Below are positions 30,663-43,400 of a DNA stretch of 64,000 nucleotides, one piece after another. Source of the DNA: Rhizoctonia solani (taxonomy: Eukaryota; Basidiomycota; Agaricomycetes; Cantharellales; Ceratobasidiaceae); contig NC_057372.1 of the NCBI RefSeq assembly GCF_016906535.1, positions 539,501-603,500 on the forward strand, given 5' to 3'. The notes under the pieces were generated by a model that was not told the DNA's origin, did not search any database, and saw only the letters and a list, made by a program, of their open reading frames with translations. Every line of letters starts with the position of its first letter. Positions within the stretch are counted from its first letter, which is position 1. A program made the translations under genes and the position numbers.

Positions 30663-33600
30663 TTAAGACATCGCCAGGCTTTCCATCGCCAGACCAAGAG
30701 GATCGGTAGAAGCCTGGTAGTCACGAGCAGCGCCAGACGCAGCATTGGGCTCGTTGCGGAAGAACACTTCGGGGCTTGTGCAGGCTGCGACAGCCCGTCG
30801 CATGTGCTGGGTGAGGAAGGAAAGTCCTACTTGGTATGCGGCTAAACTCAAGTTAGTACCATACGCCAGTACAAAAGAAAAAGACTTCAAGCTCACAGTT
30901 CATCCACCCAAAGCCCTCGCGAGGAATCATCTTGAAGTCAATTCCTTGGTTACCGTATTCAGCGTCAACCATGTGAGACAGTTTCACGGCGTCGAACTAT
31001 AGTCGATAGTTAGGTCCCTTCAAGTTTGGAGGCAAATAGCTACACATACCTTTTCAGGGACAACACCATTAAAGTCGACAAATGCAACGGTCATCATGTA
31101 CAGGAAGCGATAGGCAAGACGTTGTGCCTCTTCGAGATAGCCGTATCGCTCCAAACCAACCCAGGCCATGATTTGATGAGGCGGCCAGGCGTATCTAATA
31201 TTTGTGCTATTAGCAAATAGCCTGAACCTTGATAAGAGCAAACTCACGGGAAATCCCATTGACGATTGGGGCGGTCCAAAGAGATTTTACCTCTCGATTC
31301 CTCAGTTCCAGAGACGAGACCGCCAATGACCTCGAACTTGGTAATCGATTGAGAACTTTGGGTCGAGTGAGCATAGTGCATCAGAATGAATAAAAGCGAC
31401 CACTTACACGAGTTTCCAGGCCTGTTCCTCGCTCGCGCATCCAGCCCACATCGCCCAGAAGGCGGTGACACTCTCGTAGAGAATCTGCTTCTCGCGAACA
31501 GTGTCGTAGTCAAAATACAGCTTCTTGCCGTCGTTCCAGAGGTACTGGTCGATCCTGTCCTTTCGGAACAGCGCACGTTGGAACCACTCATCGCTAGACT
31601 GCACATGTTTAGTGCTGAGTCTCTTTTCCTTGGGACCAGTCTCATCGAATACCTCGGGGCAAGGAGGAAATGGCGAAAGAAGGAACTCGTCCTCGAGCTC
31701 GAGAGCATCGTCAAACACATCCCTGATAGCCGTCGCAATGTCAATCTCATACTTGTACAACAAGGCGTTGAGATCAATAGTTGCGAGATTGGCACATCGT
31801 TTTTCAAAGCGGTAGGTCGTATCGTGGCCAGATTCACGGACGGAGCGATCATGGAGGAAATACTCGTCGAGCTCGGGCTCGCTAATAACGCCGTCGTTGT
31901 ACTTTTCGCTAAACTCGAGAATGGAGATACCATGCTTGCGTGCATAAGGCTCTAGGATGTGAGTGAAATGGGTAGCTTCCGTCTCGGGAGGGATACCAAG
32001 ACCATCAGGACGATAGCGAGACAAACCCGTCTTGGGATCGAGACGAGGAAGAGACATCCAGACGCTGTGGTACTCTTTGATAGCGGCTTGGATAGCACGC
32101 TTGAGCCATTGGTGGTTGGCATCATAGTTGCGGCGATCGAGTTGGTTATAAATTTGCAGGGCCATATCGGTGAGGAATGGCGGCTGCGAACGGCAGAGGT
32201 ACTAGATTTGGGAATAAGCATGCATTCGCCCTTGTCTCGGTAAGCAAGACTTACGTAGCTACGGCTTCCGTTCAAGATCTAGTGATTAAATAACCTTTGA
32301 TTGAGAACCAAAGAAACCCCTTGGAAGAACCAACTCACTTTATTATAATGCTTGATCTCAAATATGAAATGCTCGACCATTCCTTGTGCCATCTCGACTT
32401 GGCCATCAACCAATAGTCCCAGCGAGATAAAGTACGAGTCCCAGTTGTACAGCTGACCATGTTGTGTAAGCTTCGATAGCCAACGTGTGCATTGATTCAC
32501 GTACCTCATTGAAACGTGCCCCAGGCACAATGAACGGAATGCCCTTTAGAGTTGTCCCCCCTTGCCCATCGGGCGCTTCCCGCATAGCAAGAGCTAAAAT
32601 TCCGGGACTCTCGTTCAGACTCTTGACATACACAGGGTCATCACACTTGGGTGGCATAACCTCGACTTCCAGGCCAAGATGAGGCTTGTCCCTGGCTACC
32701 TTGCGGTAATACTCGGCCATCTTGGGCTCACCAGCAGGAACGTAAATGCGAGGCTTCAGATTGGCCGTACGGTTTTTGGGATCAGCAACAATGATTTCCA
32801 GACCGTCGCCGTCGATGCGCCGAGTAAGGGAGTTCCAGAACGAGGTACGGATCATACGGGAGAGACGGTCGACCGGGTTTTCGGTGAGGCGCGCCTCGTC
32901 GAGAACGATGCGCTTCCTCCCGTGGTCGCGAGCGAGTGCAAGCTCTTGGAGAAGATTCGACAGCATATATGTTCCCTATCACCGAATGAGATGCTCTGAC
33001 GATCATCCTTACCCTCATGACTTACTCGGATATCAAAACTCTTAAAGCCATTGCTGGTCGCCGTGCCAAGGGACATCACTTTTGGGCCGGAATCTGTGAC
33101 GCTGATCTAATACGGGCGCAGGATGAGACTCCGTCTTAGAAACAAGCGTTTAAGAGCACATACCTGGAAATCACCATCAGTATCTTCTTGCTCTAGAACG
33201 AGGCGAATGGTCTCGTCGACATCGATAAGGAATCGTCGGGGGGCATTTCCCTTTTCATCTATTAGAGGAAATTTCGGCGGATAAGCGTCATATCGCTCCA
33301 CTAGAGCATGCAATCATGCTCACCGTGAGACATCCTTCGACCTCGGTTTACCGCTTCGTTAGCGGCAGCTTGCATCCGACGGTCAGAGGGGACAGACTGT
33401 AAAAGCAAAAAAGGCAACAAGATCAAAATATATTCGTACAGAAAAGATAACGCGAGATTGGGGAGTAGGGTTATGTGGAGGGCGGAAGGGTTATCTGCGC
33501 AAACCCTAATGGGGAAAACAAATTGCGCGATAGAGGACCAAGATAGAAGGAAAACGGTGGACCCACGTTGCTGTAGCTGCGCGCTCGGCTGTGGAACTCC

Positions 33601-33707
33601 TTTCCGCCATAGTAGACGGAATCGTGGGCATGAACCGGGGGATGAGCCGACGCATCGTGGTCTTCAAAGAAGATGGCGTTGGGCGGATGATTGATTTTGG
33701 GCGCCAT
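30663..33707 (-). CDS. nth1: Neutral trehalase (GH37)
   Basis: Multi-exon gene from [17 protein letters not shown] (33707) to a stop at 30663. It cleaves trehalose to glucose in the cytosol. Seen: an N-terminal RGRRMSH site of the PKA type; [15 protein letters not shown], the calcium-binding loop of neutral trehalases; the glycosidase domain with PGARFNELYNWDSY (signature 1, spanning an exon join) and RQWDFPYAWPP (signature 2); and [21 protein letters not shown] near the end. No signal peptide, which separates it from acid trehalase. In yeast, PKA phosphorylation and 14-3-3 binding activate Nth1 through the calcium loop; the sites seen here suggest the same logic. Confidence 0.94.
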
Positions 33708-35548
33708 CGTACGCGTATATCAGACGCTAGATTCGCTTGCTACACTCAGCACGATTTGTCGATGATAAGTGGGGTGAACGCGTTCGTAGTAGAGTCCCTC
33801 CTGCGACTGGGCTAAAATGAAGGCACTATAGTATGTAAGTAGGAGACTCCTAGAGCTGTCTATGAGAGCGTAGTAATTGTTAGGGCGTGCTCAGTCTAGA
33901 AAGTTTTACGAGCGGACGCAATGTGGGGGAGGGCTCTAGGGGAGATGCTCCAGCTATTTATTTGCCGTCGGCTCGGGACCCTTTGCTTGTCAGACCTCAT
34001 TTGCAATTACTACTTCCCTTTTTCAGATTTGACATTTGTTCCTGGGCATCGGTTCAGTTTGGACAGTACAGAGACAGACAAATGACATAGAATTGCACGA
34101 ACTCAACAGAATTCTATCATCACGAGAGCCCAGGTGACTCTTGGTTCATAATCCTGTCAACGCTGTTGGGTCAGTTATGGGCCGACTCTGAGCGACATAC
34201 CGCTCCCATATTAACCGACTTTGTACACGCTAAATAACCCTGATATTTTGTCAACGATCGCCCCTTCGGTTTTCTTCCGGGAGATACATAATTATCGGCC
34301 TAGACGTCACAGTCGAGATCTCAACGGTCCGAGATACTCTATCTGACCCAACTGCAAGGCCCGAAGTCCGACGTTTAGGAGCTCACATGATAGTTCTTGG
34401 TGTTCTCCGAGTCGAGAATGGTCACACCCGGATTGAGGCGCAATAGTGGTGCGATTTCAAGTGCCTGAGCGTTGATCTGCGCACCAGAAAGCGCTTAAAT
34501 CACATTGATTTCTCCCATTGATGCGGTTGACCTTACGACCATGCCGAATCCTATTGCCTGTTTTGTACAAGTCTTGAATATACATAAATTCACTTCAAAC
34601 ATAGAAGCGATATGGAAAAAGAAAGGTAGTCCAAAGCACCGCCTGTAAAGCGTACCCATGACTTGTGTGTTTGGCCATGGATCACCTCATACATAGACAT
34701 TGCGCCATGGCCGAGAATCGAGCTCAACTGCCGAGTCTATCCACGTCAATGCTAAAACAGGGGTTGAGTATCTTGTTTAAATGGTAATAAAAACACACAT
34801 GTATTGTGTGAATGCGCAAGAGAAGAGCAAACCACCCCATTGAAATTCGTACAATTTTTCACTCTCGTGCTCCAAAAATGTGTTGTCTTCAGAAGCCCAC
34901 CATACGGCTAGCGATGTTACAAGTTTATGATTTGTCTTTTTCATATCCATGGAGCAGAGAAGGTGGCACCGGGTGTAGGGTGGCGCATAAATGCCAATTG
35001 CGAGCCACGTGAGGTCGACACAATCGACCCAGAATGGTTGGTCTCCTTCATTGAATGTATGCGGATCATTATCTAAGTCTAGGGACTGACCAAGGAAAGC
35101 TCAGCCGCTCTAGTATATATTTGACAATGTAGAGTAAAAGTTCGCCAAGGTTCATCAAGAAGTGCACTGAAAGTGTTAATAAGTTAGCCAAAGGGAGTCA
35201 GGAAGCGCGTCTAAGGGTGCGCGTCCAAACAACAATTAAAGACGTTGTTGATACCCGATTCTTTCCTAGCCGGACGCGAAACGTACATAAAGTTAGGCGT
35301 AAGACGGGGTGTTGGAATCTTTCCCTCGTCTTGCTCACTCATAGGTACTTTTCCTTCTCAGGTGGGTACTCTAGACTAGAGGGATGGAGTTCGGATGACA
35401 TATGTTTCTAATAGATTTGGCTTGACATTTGTTTCTGTGTGCGCCCACTCATTCATTTACGGGCATAGGTCGATTTTTCAATTTTCTACTATCGATTTTC
35501 TACTCGTGTTATTTCCCCAAGGTGAGTGTGTCATAACTTTCCAGGAGG
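33708..35548. promoter_or_regulatory. 1.8-kb intergenic region upstream of nth1
   Basis: Divergent upstream region. AGGGG at 33938-33942 and CCCCT at 34261-34265 match the stress-response element core, which controls trehalose genes in yeast, but 5-mers are weak evidence. No gene recognised; ORFs are under 70 codons. The 5' exon(s) of the next gene may lie near 35400-35525. Confidence 0.35.
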
Positions 35549-38500
35549 TTGACAACTAATTCATTTAGCCTGATCCATAGTTATCATGCCAACCGACACA
35601 GCCGAGGACACAGAGGTCCCGTTCCACCTAGCAAGCGGCACCCTTACATTCACCACAACTCTTCATCGTCGACCACATTTCAGACATCGCTTTCTTCATT
35701 TACCCATTCGGCGCCCACACTCCCTTCGCAATCCCAAACCAGCCTAGGTCACTCGATCAAAGCTAGATACCCTGATCCCTATTCGGATAATCCATTCCTT
35801 CCATTGAGGGAACTGCGCCGTCTACGTTCTACAGAAGTCCTCTCCAATGGAGTAGTCGCCCACTCTCCACTTGCGGAAGTCTGGAAACCAAGTCCGGCTT
35901 TGAACGAGACGCCCAAGCCCCGAAGCAGGGCCATGTCGCTCATTCTGAGTGCTCTCGCCGATTCTTCGTCGATGCACACACCCGTTCTGACGCCCAACTT
36001 GGCATACTCGGACGAGGAAGACCTTGGCAACGTAGATTTTTCGCCCACTTCATCCAACGGAGCCCGTCCTTATACCTCGTATTTCGCCCGTAATGTGCGG
36101 GGAAGGTCCAATTCTATCGACTCGGAGTACGAAGAACTGGACACACCCGCCGAGTATCGAACCGCTGTCTCGTCTGACATTTTTCAGGTGGCTGCTACCC
36201 CGGAGGACGGTGATACCGGAGCGCCCGTCGACACAAACGAACAAGACAAAAAGGTATTGGGTGGGTCAGAAATGAATCTCCCTGAGTCCGCAGCCACACT
36301 GCAAATCCAAGACGGTGAGAAGCATTCATTTTGCTCGGTCAACCTTCAAACTAATGTTATTCCAACAATTAAGACAAGGCACAGAATCCATGCACGCCAG
36401 CTCGAAAAAGACCTCCACCCATCCAAGTTGGAAATCAGGGGCCAAGATTTACAACAGCGCAAATAATCGCCGCTAGTCCGAACACGCATGAGCCTAGCCC
36501 GGGCCTAGAAATCCTCAAAACGTCGGTAACTATCCAGACTGATGCAACGTTTATAACGGTCGAAGAGGAGGAAGAGAATGATATTGTCGAATCCCCCACC
36601 CGTAGGAGCGTCAAATTAAGTGACGCCAGTGCGTTTTCGTTGTCCTTGTTTCCTCCAGTACGTCAAAGGTTGTCAAGCGCAGCCGTTCATCTCGCTGACA
36701 TGTTTTAGACCCCTACTACGCCCATGAACAGACAGAGTTGGGTAAGAAGCGGACAGTCGAGTATGGATGGAAGCAGTTTTTCGTCCAGTCGTCGGGGAGT
36801 GGGATCTCCAGTCGCATTCTCGACGCCTCGAGCTCACCCTTATTGCTCCGCACTACCCACACCTACCCGTCGCACACACCGCGCCACCATGTCGATCGAC
36901 AGACAGCCTCGTTCAGAGGCATCGTTCAGACCTGGACGTGCATCCATTGACGCTCCTCGGTTCACCCATACCCTGAAACCCCAGCCTGTCACCCGTCCAC
37001 GCGCAGACACCAGCTCCGATTCTTCATACAGCCAATCGAGCGATTCAGTCTCATTTTACTCGGACGCGGAGCGATCGAATACTTCTGTCATCGTACCAGC
37101 AGTCGAACAAGCTGAGCAGAAAGAAACTTCATATATGCGCTCTGAATCGGTATTTGAAACATCCATCGAATCTGTTTCTGTCAGCCGTACTTCCAGGGAC
37201 GTGCTCTCCCAGTCCAGGCTTGGGTCTTGCGAGGATGTCGTATTGACCCGTGGGGTCCTCCCTCCAACGCGCAAACCAGTCCCCCAGTTCGAACAGCACG
37301 AGCTCGCCGAGATGACGAAACCTCAACCGCAACTGTCTCTCCCCGAATCCGAACCAGTGCTGACCCCCAGTTCGCCGTCCCCTGTGAGCGCGTTCTCGTT
37401 CAACTCTGCGCCCGTTCGGTCCAAGCCCAAGGCAAAGAAGAGAAAGAAGCTCCGAAAGCTCGTCATCTCTCACCCGCTTGCGAACGATGAGAATAATCTA
37501 CCTACGGCTGGGTTGTCTCAAACGACGTTACCTATTGGGCCCAAGGTCACGTATAGTAGCAGCATTGGGTCGCTGAGGGATGAATTGCTCGGGAAGGCGA
37601 GCTCGCTCAGGGTTCCTTCGCTGAATCCGAGTCAGAAGAGGCCGAAAAAGTCCAAGAAGCAGCCGCCCCCGCCGTTTGACAAGTATGGATTACCAGACGA
37701 AGATCAATTGAGGCTTGTGAGTTTTTCTTTTTCTCTCGTCCCGCCCCATGCACAAGGTCACTCATTGGTGGGGCAAATCTAAAAGGCAAGCGAGATGTAT
37801 GTATACGACGAAAACAGCCGTCCGGTCCGCTTTGGTGACATCTTCATGGGCCAAAAGACCGCAATCTGCTTCATCCGTCATTTCTGGTACGTTATCTGTA
37901 AAGCTCCCAATTGAAACTCCCCAAACTTATAGGACTTCCTTTTTTTTTAAAAAAAAAAAGGTGCCCGTTGTGCCAAGACTACATGTCCTCGATTGTCCAT
38001 CTCACCGAGCCATCCCTTGTCAAAAAGGCTGGTGTCAAGCTCGTCATCATCGGCAATGGATCACCCAGCATGCTCAAATCGTACAAGACTGACATATTCA
38101 AGTGTCCGTACGAGATGTACACGGACCCGGACCGGGCGTTGTACAATGCGCTAGGAATGACGTTGAGGACGAATGATGGAGGAAGTGATGAAGAAAAGGG
38201 TTCGTACGTGAAGCATGGGACGTAAGTATATGTTAGCGCCATGTATAACTCGGTGTACTAATTGATCTGACCAGGTTCACGGGCACAATGTTGGTCCTCA
38301 AGCGCGCTATGAAAATGCCGCTGGCAAATGCGGGTGACATTAAGCAACTTGGAGGGGAGTTTATTCTGGGCCCCGGGTGAGTTATCATTGTCAACTACTT
38401 CAAACACGCCATCTGACTTGTCTATTAGTCTCAACTGCTCATTCGCGAGCAGGATGCATACAACTCGTTCGCATATACCCATTCGAAACCTCCTACAAGC

Positions 38501-38837
38501 CGCGGGGGTATCGATGAATCCCTGGGAGACCGACTTGTCCATCCTCCGTTCACCAACAGACTCGTTGAGGTGGACAGACGCTCAAAACGAGGATATGAAC
38601 AGTATGATCCGAAAAGGATTGCAAGCGAGCTGCGGAGACGAGGGATGTCCGTTCGAACCCGACGTCAAAGAAACCAAGTTGGATATACGAGAGTTCCAGC
38701 GTTTGATTGATCGATTGAAAGAGGAAGACTCGGGGCCGGTCGAATATCCGACAACGTACCTCAAGGAAGTCCTAGGCGAAAGTCTAACTGAGCTTGACCA
38801 ATTGGAGGCGGTTGCAGAAGTACGAGGGACCTGGTAA
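35549..38837 (+). CDS. Peroxiredoxin-like 2 (AhpC-TSA_2) domain protein with long Ser-rich N-terminus
   Basis: Coding starts upstream of RYPDPYSDNPFLPLREL but no ATG precedes it in frame before 35932, so the true first exon is unresolved; 35549 is only the open edge. About 550 residues of Ser/Pro/Thr-rich, probably disordered sequence come first, with a basic patch (KPKAKKRKKLRKL). Then a thioredoxin-like domain: YDENSRPVRFGDIF, ICFIRHFWCPLCQDYM with a CPLC motif, KLVIIGNGSPSMLKSYK, YEMYTDPDRALYNALGM, GGEFILGPG. Relatives are AAED1/PRXL2 proteins. The tail holds CGDEGCPFEPD. Stop TAA at 38835-38837. Function of this fungal architecture is unknown; redox role is inferred from the domain. Confidence 0.8.
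37938..37960. repeat. T9-A11 tract at a 3' splice site
   Basis: Nine T followed by eleven A ends at G37960, the acceptor for the CPLC exon. The A-run directly before the acceptor AG is odd, and such homopolymers are also assembly-error prone. Confidence 0.6.
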
Positions 38838-39063
38838 CATTCGTTTGATATTTCGCACATTCGTTTAAGCTGGACCTTTTATATCCGTTACCTATCATAT
38901 TATATTTTGGACTATTTCAGGACTATTAGCTCGGCGTTATTCGCCAATACTGTACCACCTGTTGATTCTTTGAACGTGTTAGTAGGGATGATTTATTTGG
39001 GGGTCGCATGTAGTTTATCTGCATCGATCGAATATACTGCGAATACTGTAATACATTGGGTGT

Positions 39064-40065
39064 TCAAGCCATGTTTTCGATAAGGGTATCGCGCATCTCT
39101 CCGATAACAGCCACTTGGGATTGCCCTTGTAGCTCTACGAGACGGGTCAGCAAAAATCCAAAATGGAAGCGAGTTGCACCCACTGAAGGTGGCCTCGATT
39201 ACAGTAATCTCTGGCGCAGTCGTATCAAATCCAGTAAACGCACACCAATCGTTGGCGACTAGACCAGCTCCAATAACGTCGGAACCTCGGTTCACAGTTC
39301 CAGCCTAGTCCACCACACGCTTGTAAGTCGCACGACCAAAATTCCACAGCGCGGGTGAAACTCACCACCAACGGTATTTGCAACAACGAAGAGAGTTCGT
39401 CCTGGTCTTGAATACTCGTTCGAGGGTGAACCAACCCTCCCTGATTGGTGATTACACAATAGCTGCCGACGAGAACGTTGTCGGCGACAGTTTGGCGAAA
39501 GACTTCTACTTTTAATACGTCTGCGATGATCTCCTCGGTCTCTCGATCGATATCAGGGTGCACGAGTGCGACGTAATCATTGCAAGCAATGACATTTCCC
39601 AGCGCAGAGAGTCGCTCTTCCACCCGCTGTATCGCTACCGAATCAGGCAGAGAGTTCCTGAGGTGCTGAAGTTCTTGATCGGTGGTCGAAGAGGGGACAA
39701 GTAGCCCATGGCGATTGCCTGAAACAAATCAATAAGTATAGATATGCAGCCGGTGTGAATTAATAGCCTACCTGCAGTTAATCTGCCAATAATTCTGGTC
39801 CCTCCGATGGTCGTATTCACAATCGGAATAACACCGCCGAGTTCACTCTCAAACGTCGAGTAAAAGTTTGTGCTTCCACCGACGGAGACAAGGCAGTAAC
39901 TAGATCCAAATTAGCCACTAGATCGTGCATACAGCCATGTCACATACGAGTTTGTCAGTTTGGAGAACACTCCGATATCGCTGCTGTTTTCGAATTGCAG
40001 ACCTGGAGATTGGATGAGTAGTCTGTCAAGTCTGGACAACCAATGTGACACTCACGGACAGCCAT
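39064..40065 (-). CDS. tif6: Eukaryotic translation initiation factor 6
   Basis: Start at 40065 with a 10-nt coding exon (ATGGCTGTCC), then [101 protein letters not shown], and [20 protein letters not shown]. The last splice uses GTGGGT to CGTAG and gives [20 protein letters not shown]. All are eIF6 signatures across its five repeats. It keeps 60S subunits from joining 40S early and is needed for 60S biogenesis. About 245 residues, standard length. Converges with the peroxiredoxin-like gene. Confidence 0.96.
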
Positions 40066-40403
40066 GGTAATGAAAGATCTATTCGATAAACTTCAAGTAA
40101 AGTAGTTTAGAAAGTCTGTGTTGGAGAGAAGGAAATCAGAAACAAAAGTCGTGACGTCGATGAAGGGAGAGATGAGGAGAGAGACCCAAGCGCTCCCCTC
40201 ATTTCTAAACTTTTGGAACCATCCGAATTAGTCATCACAATCGCTCCGGCACCGAGCCAAGTCATAATACGTATACTGTACAACCATGCATTTTTACGAC
40301 AGCTAATAAGACGTGTAATATACAAATTGTACAACAATGACTCGGATAAATAGCAACATAGTAGCTACTGGAATGACTTGTCAAGGTTCGAATCTGATCG
40401 ACA
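40066..40403. promoter_or_regulatory. tif6 promoter / xrn1 3' region
   Basis: 338 bp between the tif6 start and the xrn1 stop, both genes on the minus strand. No specific motif. Confidence 0.4.
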
Positions 40404-43400
40404 TCAGGATTGCACTGCCGGCGCTACCCCACGGCCTCCCCTCCCCCTTCCTCGCCCCCTCGATGGCCCTCCTCGGCCGCGCGATCCTTGTTCTTGTCCG
40501 TGCCCGTTGACCGTTGGGCCATGTCCGTGCCCATTCACACTCGGCCCACCATGCGGAGGCCCTCCCCTTCCCCTCGCCAAAATCCTCGGTGGATGCGCCG
40601 GAGCTGGGTGGTTGTGCACCGGGGCCGAGTTATTTTGTGCCGGCATGGCCGGTGGGGGGTGATACCCAAGCCCACCTCGTCCCCTTGCACTCACACCTGG
40701 GCCAGCACGAATGTGGAACGCATCCCTCATACCCCTCTGATGCAGCTCTTCCGTCGTCGGCGCTGGCTCGGCCAAAACCCGCGCGGCACTCCTGTCATCC
40801 GTTTGTCTTCCGTTCCAGCCCCTCCCGCGTGCAGGATTGGACATGATTCGAACGGGAGTCTGACTGGGTTGGGACGCCGATCTAAATGAGCCCCCTCCGC
40901 GGGATGGGACGGCCGGTTGTGGTCCAATGCGAGGTGCGTATCGAGAGGTAGGAGAGGTAGGTTCGGGTGCGCGATTTTTGCTCGTGGATTGCACAAATTG
41001 AGGCTCTGTCAGGTTTAGTACCGAGTTAAACGTTACACTTGACCCTCGGTATTCCGTGCACCTATAAGCAGCGTTAGTACAGTTTCATCGACTCAAAGGG
41101 CATTGGCCCACCTTCCGTTGAGCGTCGTTCCATTGATGAAAGGTACATCCCAAACCACATCCAAGAACGTCGGCAAAAGCCCAACCACAACACCCTTGGC
41201 AGCCAGTGGTACACCTCCCGTATTCTGTACCATCACTACCCGATCGCCAAGCGAGAACTTCTGGTTCTGGAGCCTGTGGACTGCATGGTCCGGTTTCAGC
41301 AGGGCTTGGCGTGGCACACCCTGTACCATGACTCGCTTCATTGAAGACGGCTCCGAGGAACGTTTGGTGTTTAGCTCCGTCTCGTATTTTTCAATGTTGG
41401 CAATATTTTGCTGTCCATAGTATTAGTATGGGTAGACAGGAAGTAAGCGGGGGATTAACCTTTTCTAGCTGCTCGGAAAACAACGAGACAGGTTCGAGAT
41501 CCCTTACACCCTTTGAGGCAAGCCACTCTTTCGCAGCCTTGGCTTGGTTTTCTGCATCTCCATTGGGGAACAAGTCCGAAGCCCGAGTAATATCTATACC
41601 ATCGATTAATCAGCCTGCATTAAAATGATTACTCTGTGCGACTTGCCGTCTCCTCCTCTCCGATCGAGTCCACTAAAGATTGTTGGGAACGCAGCCTAAA
41701 TATAACATACCCTTAGCGTCTAGCAGCCTATACATCGCTCGTCCAAAACGTACCTTGTAATCCTGAATAAGCTGAACAGCCTTCTCACTAAACTCCCACC
41801 CATGATCCGACTTGCGCGAGTAGCCAAGAACCTTCATACTCTTCCCCTCAAACTTCAAGCTCAGTCCCAAATTGACCTTTGAGTTTCCGTTGGTGGTAAC
41901 CATCACGCTGGATGTAACCCTCGAAAGAGCGAGACCTGAAATACGAAGCGCTGAAGAGATTTGTCGGGCTGAGAGGTAGGATCCTGCGATATTTTCCTTG
42001 GCCAGTGCCCGGAGCTTGTCAATCTCGACGCGTTCTTCAGGGTTATACTACAATACGCATTAGTCGTGGGACCAAAAGAAGAGCAATGCAAGAAGGCAAC
42101 ATACGACAATCATTAACGATGCTTTTTGGTCAGCTACGGCCTTGATTAGAGCTGGAGTTCCGTATGTATGCTCGCCAAGGAAAAACACATTGGTCCCAAT
42201 AGGATATTCCTGCTCCAGCGGGGCAGCAGGTTGTTCGATATACCGGGGATCCTCAGACCGAACTTCCATCAAGCTCATCTGAACCGCTTGCTCCGTCTCG
42301 GCTTCGGGTCCTGCATAATCTTTGACCAACGAGCCATCATCCATGCGCTTGAGCCCTATGTATCCAGAAACGTATCAGTCAAATAGGTAACAAGGAGAGG
42401 AAGAGAAAGAGAACCAACCCTTCAAAGGTCGAACATGCAGCAGAATATCTACATCCCCAATCTCTACGGCAAACCTCTTTGAATACGTAGCTCCGATCTT
42501 CTCAGCAGTCCTCTTCCATCGACTCAGCGCCTCTCCGTGATGCGGAGTCGGTACAACTTTGGCTACACGGCCGATGGTCTGCCTCTCATACTTGAATAAA
42601 TCGTCCGAGACGGCGACGACTTGAGCTTCTGTCAAGAAAGGCCACCCGATAAAAGTTCGTTTTCCAATCATTTTTTCTGCGATCGGGCCAGCTTTGGCGC
42701 CCATGAATGTGTTGGTGACACGAATGACCACCGAGCGATTCTTCGAATCTGAGTTGAAGACATTGACGCTGTGGTGTTGAATGACTGAGCTATGAGGGAG
42801 TGTCTGGAGTGACGGGAACCCAGCGAGTGCGTCTACCCCCAGGAACACGCCATCACGAAGGCCCTTGACCAAGTCCAACCCGCCTTCAAGCGTAGGAAGA
42901 ACGAATTCATCCATGCGGCATTGGCAGCGTGGCAGGATGGGAAGGAACCCGGGTGACGGAGAGGGGTACTCTTTGACATCTTTTGTCCACGAGAACTTAA
43001 TGCTCATTCCCCAGGTATTGCGTCGTTTTTCTTCCTCCGTAAGACGATGTTCGAGAGCTAAGAGCGTGAGTAATGATTTAGAGCTGAAACAGAATCGAAG
43101 AGCTGAAGAGAACGCACTAGCCATGCTCGAAAGCAGCCTCTTCTGATCAATGAATGGAACCTTGACCACCGCTTCCCACTCTTGCTTCTTCCCATTCATA
43201 TCGAGATCGAAGTTCTCAGGATAAAAGTCGAGAATTGGTGAGTGCTCCGAGTGCATGAGTTCCTGGATTCAAAGGTTAACCTCTTTGTAAGAATATGACA
43301 CTAATTCAAACTCACCCTGTAGGCTTCGGGGATCAATTCATGACTCGCGTATGGTAACACACCCATAAGCTGTTCAAATGGCTTGAACGGTTTCCCGAGT

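Noticed and set aside
39120..39190. Possible GC-AG intron near the tif6 3' end
   Set aside because: A canonical pair (GTGGGT donor, CGTAG acceptor) yields TFKLQGQSQ, which fits eIF6 homologs.
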